Of a stretch of DNA of 64,000 nt, positions 27,202-35,000 are shown piece after piece. A program made the position numbers and the translations under genes. Position 1 is the first letter of the stretch; every line of letters begins with the position of its first letter. The notes under the pieces are model-generated. The model was not told the DNA's origin. It was given only the letters and a program-made list of their open reading frames with translations, and searched no databases. This DNA comes from Haloarcula sp. CBA1127. Lineage in GTDB: Archaea; Halobacteriota; Halobacteria; Halobacteriales; Haloarculaceae. Location: assembly GCF_001485575.1 (NCBI RefSeq), contig NZ_BCNB01000001.1:62001-126000 (forward strand), in the 5' to 3' direction.

Positions 27202-27350
27202 ATGGCGATTCAAACGACAGTCGGGTGGTCGCTCATCACTTCCGGTATGGTAACGCTCTTGCTTGCGTATCTCCCGTATCCGTCGATTTATGGGGCATTG
27301 GTCTCCTTTTCCTCGGAATCTTCATCTTCGTCACCCGACGGCTCTACTGA
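27202..27350 (+). pseudogene. frameshifted small two-helix membrane protein
   Basis: From the ATG at 27202 the frame reads IQTTVGWSLITSGMVTLLLAYLPYP, a first membrane helix. The second helix (GLLFLGIFIFVTRRLY and stop at 27350) is in a different frame, joined near 27295 in GGGGCATTGG. A one- or two-base indel would restore a protein of about 49 residues with two helices and a basic tail. Either a pseudogene or a sequencing error. Confidence 0.45.
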
Positions 27351-27636
27351 GCGTGGCAGCGATCAGATGGTGCTTTGAGCGGGAATCCGTCGATGTCAGT
27401 TCCGAAGCGGACTGTCTCGCGTATAGTCGTCACCAGACTTCGAAATCACTGAGTCTGATACCATCAGATAGAGATTGATGTACGCACGTCTCTGTTCGAC
27501 AAACAGGCTCAATATCCCCGCTACGGGAGTTGTGTGCTATTCACGTCTTCTACTACCGTGGTCTCGTCCACACTGTACTCTTCACGAGCAGTGAACGTGT
27601 CTATGGAGCCCGGAGAGCCCACCACGGTTTCGTGCC

Positions 27637-27999
27637 TCAGAGAGATTGTTCGTTCTGGCTTTCTGCTTCGTCGCCCTGATCCCTGTTCGACCCACCTCGG
27701 TCAGAATATTCCTCCCGCTCAATCGCTTCCGATCCGATCATGTTGAGTACGGCTTGGTGAACTGCGTCCGCTGATTCGTACTCGTGACTGTCAGTCTCCA
27801 TCTCTTGCCCTCCAAGTATCGACTGTAGCGTCTGTGACTCCCTGTTAGTCTCTATTTCGTAGCCTCCGTACTTCGAGAGCAGCGTCTCCCGCTCGAGTGG
27901 ATACGTTTCCGACGCTAGTTCGTCCTTGAGGCTGCCGAAGTCGACGCCCAACTCCCGCGAGTCAGCTGTCCCATCGCTGCTGGACTGGTCGTTTGCCAT
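27637..27999 (-). CDS. DUF5789-type small haloarchaeal protein
   Basis: The 120-residue protein follows the DUF5789 plan: DFGSLKDELASETYPLERETLLSKYGGYEIE, then LQSILGG and DAVHQAVLNMIGSEAIEREEYSDRGG. The family is widespread in haloarchaea, with unknown function. The ATG at 27999 is preferred to a GTG two codons upstream. The C-terminus is rich in Glu, Gln and Asn. Confidence 0.78.
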   Translation of the reverse strand: MANDQSSSDGTADSRELGVDFGSLKDELASETYPLERETLLSKYGGYEIETNRESQTLQSILGGQEMETDSHEYESADAVHQAVLNMIGSEAIEREEYSDRGGSNRDQGDEAESQNEQSL

Positions 28000-28238
28000 A
28001 CACACCCTTCAGCGACCAGTCGGATAGGTGTTGTGGGTTTTACAGTTTCTGGCGAAATTACGAACAGAGTAATCCTGTAGTCATCTCACAGTTGGGAGTC
28101 GAGGGCCACCGTTTCACACGACAAACGGACGCCGGCACTATTTCTGTGGCATCTACCCAGAACTCTCGTGGCGGCCGTGCTGTTCAGCGAGCAGGAGAAT
28201 ACACGACCGAGTGATCTACCCGGACTCCCTAATTTAAT

Positions 28239-28934
28239 GGTAGTGTTTAGTTTGGAGCATTGTGCCAGCGAGCGAAGCTTTGGAGCCAATTTTCGGCTGT
28301 TTCCGGTTCGACGTGGCTGAAGCAGTGTGAAAACGACGAGGTTCGACGCTTCAGTTCTCGAAAAATCCGTTCGATAGCGTTCCGATTTCCGTGGCGACAC
28401 ATCCGAAATCGGAGTCCAGCTCGTTGAAGTGCGGTTTGGAGGTGTTGAGCGCCATCGACGAGAAAGACGGCAGTTTCGACATTGTGTTTGTGCCGAAGTT
28501 CTCGCAGGAAAATTTCCGTGAGAGTGGTCGTAGTCGTCGCAAACAGCCGGACGTGAAGCAGTTCATTCGACTGCGGATCGGCGGCGGCGTACAGCCAGAA
28601 TTGCTGATCGTTGATCCGAATCACTGTTTCGTCGAGCGCAATCTGATTCGGAGATTTCCCAGAGTCGGGCTGTAGATCGGCTTTTTGAACCCAATCGTGG
28701 ACGGCTTTACGACTGCGTTGGACACCCAGCGAATCGAGTAATTCGACGGTATTCGATAGCGAGAGCCCCGCAACGTGCGATTGAATACCCAACGCCATCG
28801 CTGGCTCGGGTGTCCGCTCGCGCTCCACAAAATCCAAATCAATCCAGTCTCTACATCCACTGAGGCGTGTGATTTCTGCCATGGACAGCTGAAATCACTC
28901 TCGCCTCACTTTTCACGCTTAACTAAACACGACC
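28239..28934 (-). mobile_element. IS6-family insertion sequence, apparently complete
   Basis: The element is about 696 bp. Left end GGTAGTGTTTAGTT (28239) and right end AACTAAACACGACC (28934) form imperfect terminal inverted repeats that bracket one full transposase gene. The 8 bases outside each end do not match (AATTTAAT and ACACTGTC), so no target duplication is visible. This fits insertion plus adjacent deletion: DNA on the right is the interior of another transposase gene. Confidence 0.8.
28247..28882 (-). CDS. IS6-family transposase
   Basis: The 211-residue DDE transposase is full length for haloarchaeal IS6 elements. The N-terminal zinc/HTH part has LSLSNTVELLDSLGVQRSRKAVHDWVQKAD. The catalytic core has ALDETVIRIND (first Asp), FLVDGAQHLQTAL (second Asp) and RNAIERIFRELKRRTSSF (Glu). 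No frameshift or internal stop, so it may be active. It is enclosed by inverted repeats at 28239 and 28934. Confidence 0.9.
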   Translation of the reverse strand: MAEITRLSGCRDWIDLDFVERERTPEPAMALGIQSHVAGLSLSNTVELLDSLGVQRSRKAVHDWVQKADLQPDSGKSPNQIALDETVIRINDQQFWLYAAADPQSNELLHVRLFATTTTTLTEIFLRELRHKHNVETAVFLVDGAQHLQTALQRAGLRFRMCRHGNRNAIERIFRELKRRTSSFSHCFSHVEPETAENWLQSFARWHNAPN

Positions 28935-29529
28935 ACACTGTCGTGCCGAAAGCTAAGACTTGCAAGAGGATTGTCAAGGAAGTGGTCCACATCGATAATG
29001 TGCTGATGGACCGGGAGTTGGCCAGCCACCATATTCTAGAGATGCTTAGCCAGCGGGGTTGTCGTACGTCGTCCCGAAACGGATGCAGACCAGCGAGAAA
29101 GCCCAGGCAAAGCGACTCTTGCAGCGAGGCCAGAATCGGTATGAGACCGACAGGAAGCTCCATCTCGGAAAGAACAAATGGCACGAGACGACGCTGATCT
29201 ACCGACAGAAAAGAGACTCTGAGTATGATGATCACCGGCAGTACTCGGTATTCATGTCTAACCGCGGCAGTGGATTCCTTACCGAGTACGGGTATCGCTG
29301 GGAGATTGAAAGTGGCTACAAATCGATCAAGCGATTCATGGCCGCGACGACCTCGAAGGACTTTGGCCTCCGGTTCTTCTATTTCGCGTTTGCGTGCCTC
29401 CTATACTCGATCTGGCGTGCGGTGGATCTGCTCGTGCAGGTCGAACTGACTGGCGAGTACGAACACTCGCCGATGGTGACGGCAGATAATACGCTGACGC
29501 TGCTGAAAAAGGAGACAGGAATCGGGTAA
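28935..29529 (+). pseudogene. ISH3-like DDE transposase, 5'-truncated and frameshifted
   Basis: Directly after the IS6 right end one frame reads VPKAKTCKRIVKEVVHIDNVLMDRELASHHILEMLSQRG. The protein continues in a second frame from 29059 (LSYVVPKRMQTSEKAQAKRLL) to YGYRWEIESGYKSIKRFMAATTSKDFGLRFFYFAFACLLYSIWR in outline. The RD.EL and WEIE..YKSIK motifs are those of haloarchaeal ISH3-type transposases. The N-terminal half is missing on the other side of the IS6 element, so the insertion was accompanied by deletion. Confidence 0.8.
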
Positions 29530-29883
29530 GGATTAGCCGATCCTGAGGTAGCACGGTGTCGAGTGGCTACACTATTGACAGTCTCTGGAATTCGGCGATA
29601 TGGTCAGTATTACAATACAAACGAGTGATTGAGAGATATTCTGGAGCGGTTTCCGCTCGACGATTCGTCCAAATACACGCATTACAGCCCCGCTAAACCC
29701 GCTGTAGTCTCAACTTCCAAACACGAAAATTCGGTATAGCGATATACACTTTATAAACACCAGTATATCTATTCTAAGCAACATAGAGGGTGCTGAAATG
29801 GCGAAATTCTGGTTTTTGAATTAGGTTTGTATTATCCTAATAAGCACCACCAATTTTACCCGGACCGTCGCTGTACAGGAAGC
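29530..29883. other. intergenic gap before the recombinase gene
   Basis: AT-rich spacer with a TATA-like ACTTTATAAACAC near 29747-29759 that could drive the recombinase. No tRNA and no obvious attachment-site repeat was found by eye. Confidence 0.4.
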
Positions 29884-30906
29884 ATGGATCGGCTTCCGAC
29901 TCAGTACGACGCTACTCCCGGGGATGACGCCCTCGAAACAGCCATCGAGAAACGACTGGTCGATATCGACTCCGGACGCTACCGAACAAACGTCGCGAGC
30001 GTCCTGCGGAAGTTCGCGGCATGGAGTCGGGACCAGCATGGTATCACCAACCCCAAGGACATTGACGATGATCTCTGCCGGCAGTACGCTCGTGAGCTAG
30101 CCCGAGCCGATGATCGGGACGATATCTCACCAGAGACAGCACGCCGCTACTTCGCCTACGTCCGTTCGTTCCTCACGTGGGCTGTCTACGAAGGGCTGAT
30201 ACCGACGAACCCGGCCAAGACCAACCACGCCGAAGGCCCACTTCCAACCGACGAGACCGAAACTGACCAGCAATACTGGACCACACGCGATCGCGAAGCC
30301 ATCTGCGCCACTGCCACTGCCCGCGTCGACGAAGCCGGCGAAAGTGGTGACGTCGACCGCACGGCGGCCTACCGCGACCAGGCACTCGTCTTCTTACTCG
30401 CCTACTCCGGAGCCCGCAGCGCGGAACTCGTCGCCGTCTCCGATGACGAGGAACGGAACGGCCTCCGGTGGCGACACGTCGACCTCGATGCTGGCACGAT
30501 GCAGGTGTTCGGAAAGAATCGCACCCGAGAGTCTGCACCCATCCTCGACGATGCACTTCGTCCACTCCGGCGCTGGAAGCAACTCCGGGAGCCTGACGAA
30601 GACGAAGCCGTGTTCCCGCGACTCGATAACGCGGCGAAAGCCCTGGACCCGACGCCGTCGATCACAACCCAGTCAGCCCGAAACATCCTCGCCGATCTCT
30701 GTGAGTGGTCTGAGTATGACTTCGAGGAACCGCTGAAACCACACGGCGCTCGCCGTGGCCTCGGGCGAGAAATCTATCGCGAAAACCCACAGCTGGCTCA
30801 GGATGTACTGCGGCACAAGTCCATCGAGACAACACACGAGGGCTATGCACAGGAGGCAGCAAAGCGAACGCGTGACGAAGCGAACGACATTATCTCCGGC
30901 GAGTAG
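29884..30906 (+). CDS. tyrosine recombinase/integrase (XerC/D-like)
   Basis: The 340-residue protein has a core-binding SAM-like domain (residues about 15-110, YRTNVASVLRKFAAWSRDQHG) and a catalytic domain with all expected residues: R178 in YSGARSAEL, K211 in FGKNRT, H287 and R290 in HGARR, H311 in LRHKS and Y321 in EGYAQEA. The ATG at 29884 was preferred to the non-homologous upstream extension. It lies next to IS debris and just before the surface-protein/toxin locus. It may have mobilised that locus, or act as a plasmid resolvase. Confidence 0.88.
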   Translation: MDRLPTQYDATPGDDALETAIEKRLVDIDSGRYRTNVASVLRKFAAWSRDQHGITNPKDIDDDLCRQYARELARADDRDDISPETARRYFAYVRSFLTWAVYEGLIPTNPAKTNHAEGPLPTDETETDQQYWTTRDREAICATATARVDEAGESGDVDRTAAYRDQALVFLLAYSGARSAELVAVSDDEERNGLRWRHVDLDAGTMQVFGKNRTRESAPILDDALRPLRRWKQLREPDEDEAVFPRLDNAAKALDPTPSITTQSARNILADLCEWSEYDFEEPLKPHGARRGLGREIYRENPQLAQDVLRHKSIETTHEGYAQEAAKRTRDEANDIISGE

Positions 30907-30998
30907 CTTGCGGACATCTCTTCAAAATGAGAGACAGACGACGCCCCCACTGAACTGGTCCACGAGGTGAGAACGTATCGTCTGTTCTGGAACCGCTC

Positions 30999-31934
30999 CT
31001 ACAACCGACGGTAGATGATGATCCCACCGAGAACAGCGACGATCATGCTCCCGGCAATAAGCAAATTCGTCGGTGCGCTCCCAGACGGCTCGACATTGTC
31101 TGTGGCCGCGGTCTGAGACGGTGTGATTGCTGGCCCACCGCTGCTGGTCTGGGTCGAGGTTGATTCCTCGGTGTCCGTTTCGGTCGAGCGTTCAGTCACT
31201 GCGGTCGTCGTTGTTGGGATGTCACTCGGCGTTGTTTCCGTTCCTGTCGGTGTGTCCGTCGCTGTTACTGTGTCACCAGAGTCACTGCCGCTGGAGTCGC
31301 TATCATCGTCATCACCATCATCATTACTACCGCCGGAACTCGACGAGTCTTCCTCAGTAGGAGTTTCCGTCTCAGTCGGCGTAGGCGTTGACGTGTCCGT
31401 TGGCGTTGGTGTGGCTGTTTCCGTCGGCGTTGGTGTCGATCCATTCTCATCGTCGGTCTGCCCTTCGACGGTGAGGATGCGCCCTTCTGTGCCGGTGACC
31501 GAGTAGGCACTGCCGTTCTCGTCACCCAGCGCCGCGACACTCACGGAGAGCCCGATAGCTCCGGGATTTTCGGCTTGGACAGTGACGGTCGCGAGTTCCA
31601 CCGGGCCGCTCTGGAGCGTGTTCATTCCCGTCGCCGCCAACTGCACTGACGCCCCGCCGTCGGGCTGCTTGGCGTACGCTGGGCTGTCGGCATACCTGAC
31701 GCTCTCGATGGTCGCGACGCTGCTGTCGTTGAGCGACACTGTCGCGTTGAACGTACCGACACCACCGCTGGCCTCGCCCACCACCAGCTCGTACTCAACG
31801 GTTGCGCCCGGATCAATGCTCTCTGCAGCCGGCGAAAGTCGAACCTCTGTCCCGCCGGCACCAGAAACGACAGCAGTACTCCCAATCAGCGCAGCGCTAA
31901 CCAATACTACCCTCATGAGACGAGCGAGTTGCAT
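30999..31934 (-). CDS. surface protein with probable cohesin domain, Thr/Ser-rich stalk and C-terminal membrane anchor
   Basis: The ATG at 31934 opens a Sec signal (LMRVVLVSAALIGSTAVVSGAGG). Residues about 29-155 form a beta-sandwich resembling cohesins (EVRLSPAAESIDPGATVEYELVV, VGTFNATVSLNDSSVATIESVRY, ELATVTVQAENPGAIGLSVSV). A low-complexity stalk follows, with PTPTE/TPTPT repeats and an acidic Gly/Ser/Asp block, then a final helix, LLIAGSMIVAVLGGIIIY, and basic RRL. The gene is divergent from the dockerin-bearing giant gene, with only 74 bp between starts, so the two proteins may bind each other at the cell surface. Cohesin assignment is by pattern. Confidence 0.72.
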   Translation of the reverse strand: MQLARLMRVVLVSAALIGSTAVVSGAGGTEVRLSPAAESIDPGATVEYELVVGEASGGVGTFNATVSLNDSSVATIESVRYADSPAYAKQPDGGASVQLAATGMNTLQSGPVELATVTVQAENPGAIGLSVSVAALGDENGSAYSVTGTEGRILTVEGQTDDENGSTPTPTETATPTPTDTSTPTPTETETPTEEDSSSSGGSNDDGDDDDSDSSGSDSGDTVTATDTPTGTETTPSDIPTTTTAVTERSTETDTEESTSTQTSSGGPAITPSQTAATDNVEPSGSAPTNLLIAGSMIVAVLGGIIIYRRL

Positions 31935-32008
31935 CGATATTATCGAACCCGATTTCCACAGTATTAAATAAACCGAAAGTAACTCTTGAATTAACACTGG
32001 AATACTTC

Positions 32009-35000
32009 ATGTCTAGAGGCCACAGTCGTACTCGTGAGGGTATCGAACTCGTAAGTGAACAGGCACGGCCGCTGTTGGCGGTCATCCTGACCGTATTGCT
32101 TGTCACCAGCCCAGTCGTCGCAGCGGTTCCGGCCGGCGCACTCACACAGGCCGGCAATGCAGGCAACACCGGTACGGACGCGGGTAACACCAGCATCGGC
32201 ACTGGCGCCGGAAACACGGCTGTGACACCCGACCCGGTCGTTGACTCGGCGAGCCCGACCGACCCGAACGGTGATGGACGCTTCGAGGACGTCAACGGTG
32301 ATGGCAGCTTCGACGTCGTCGACAGCCAAGCGTTGCTTGCTCATCTCACAAACGCCTCCGTCCAGAACTACAGTTCGAGTTTCGACTTCACTGGGGACGG
32401 ACGAGTCACGGTCAGCGACGGCCAGTGGCTCTACGTTCAGGCTATCAACCCAACCGAGACCGACGCCGACGGCGACGGCCTCAACAACACTGTCGAGGTC
32501 GCGCTCGGCACCAACGCATTCGACACCGATACCGACAGCGACGGAATCGGCGATTGGACCGAAACCAACGGTGGAAAGCCGATTGACACGGACGGCAATG
32601 GAGTCATTGACGCCCGTGATGCTGACAGCGACGGCGACCGCATCCCTGACTTGCGCGAAGGCGACGTTGACACCGACGGCGACGGGACGCCCAACTACCG
32701 CGACACCGACGACGACGGCGACGGCATCAACACCCAGACCGAAGCGCTGGACGGCCAGAATTACAGCCACGATGTCGACTTCGACGAGACGGTCAACTGG
32801 CTCGACACCGACGCCGACGGCGACGGGGCCCCCGACGGCGTTGAGGGTCAAAACGACAGCGACGGCGACGGGATGCCCGACTACCTTGATAACGACCGTG
32901 ATGACGATGGCCTCCCGGACGCCTACGAGCGGAACGTCACTCAGACAGACCCGGTGAACAACGACAGCGAGTCATCGCTTACCAACTACACCGAAGCGAA
33001 CAACGACGTCATCGACGGGATGGAGGACTTCGACTTAGACACGCTCGGTAACTACAGGGAATATACCATCGGTACGGACCCATATGTAAACGACACCGAC
33101 GGTGACGGGCTCACCGATGGGTTCGAATACCGCAACAAGCAGTTTGACCCACTGACGGCCGACACGAACGGTGACGGGACGAGCGACGGGGCCAGCGATC
33201 TTGACGGCGACGGCCTCACCAACAGCGAGGAGGCCCAGCGCGGGACCCTGGTCGACCGGAGTGATACTGACGGCGACTCGCTGAACGACAGTCGAGAAAT
33301 CGAGCTGGGGACGGACCCGACGCTGCCGGACACGGACGCCGATGGGTTGGACGACGACGAGGAACTCAAGCTGGGGACAGACCCACTTGTCAACGACACC
33401 GACGGTGACGGCGTCCTCGACGGCAACGAGACTTTCGAGACGACGATGGACGACGATTCGACGGGCGCTACGGTGACGCTCAAGACGAACGGGTCGGCAG
33501 GCAATGTGACTATCAAGGCAAAGCCCGGCTTCTTTGAGGGCACTGCTGCCAGTGCGGGCCAGACGATTCAGGTCGAAAACCGCACGGCGTTCAAGAACGC
33601 GACAATCGAACTGCCGGTCGACACGTCAGTCCCCGAGTCTGACTACGAGAATCTCTCTATATACACGTGGAACGGCTCGTCAACCGACTCGTGGAGTAAA
33701 GTCGAAACGACGATCGACAATGGCACGGCGACCGCCACCGTCGACCACTTCTCATACTTTACTGTGCTCGACACCGACGAGTGGGTCAGCACGACGACCC
33801 TCGACATCGGTGACCCGATCGATCTCAATGCCACTGACTCGTTCCGCTGTTCGAACGCCTGCAACCTGACCACGAACGAGACTGTCGTCCTTGGCGGAGA
33901 ACCGACCACCCGGAAAATCAGCATCGAGCAGGGTGGTGATACCTACGAGATAGTCCCGCTGAGCAACGGCCAGACCATCCGGAACTTCTACGATTATGGG
34001 AACGCCGAAATAAACTCGCCACTCCCGGTCGCCAAGAGCGACACGAGCCGGCTGTTCTTCTGGTCGGGACCGAACGGGCTCAGTCTCGTTTCACTGCAGG
34101 ATAAACCGCGAGACGGTTCCGGTGCCGCCGTCTCTCTCGAACTCTACGGTCTGCCAGTCAATGACGGGGGTTGGGTAGTCAAGGACGACCCCGGCGACAA
34201 TTACGGCACGAGTCCCGACTGGGCCTGGAATGACGATAACACCGACGGCGGTGTGTTTCGTGGTGGACTGACCAACTCGACGATCACCATCACGCCCAAC
34301 TTCAACGAGCAGGCGGAGAGGGACCCAATTACGCCCGGCGAAATCTCCGACTGGGAAATTCTCTCCGGCCGCGCAACCGACCCTAACAACGAGTCTCTCG
34401 CTACTGACCAGAACATTACTATTAGCGTCCCGGACGACCCTGACGAGAACACGTCCAGCAACGTCGCTGGGGACACGGGTGCTGCAAACGTCACCTACGA
34501 ACTGACCGACGACGCCGACGACCTCGTTGTCGTCTACCAGACCGAGCAGACCGACGATAATCCGGCAGCGAGCGTCGAGGTGACCGGTGCGAGCGGAACA
34601 ACGGTCTCGAAAGACCTCGCTATTGGGACTGTTGGGACTGTCCAGACGGTTGTCAACGTCTCTACGTTAGCCCATGGACCGACGAACGTCAGTCTCTCGG
34701 CTGACGGTGTCAATATGCGCGCCGAGGTAACTCCGCAGGAGACTTCCGACAGTGACGGAGACGGCATCCGGGACGCTGTCGAGAATCAGACTTGGACTCT
34801 GCCGACCGGGCCGGGAACAACGTTCTCGACTGACCCGTACGACGCTGATACGGACGGGGACGGCATTCCCGATGGGGAAGAGGTCATCTACAAGACCGAG
34901 GCTGACAACGGGACCCTCGAGACGAGTATCGCCGTCGCTAACTCGAACCCGACCGAGGTCAACAGTGACGGTGACGGACTTACGGACCCTGAAGAGAACC

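Noticed and set aside
31123-31506. Val/Ser-rich open frame opposite the cohesin-like gene
   Set aside because: It is the antisense of the Thr/Pro/Ser low-complexity stalk and has no independent support.
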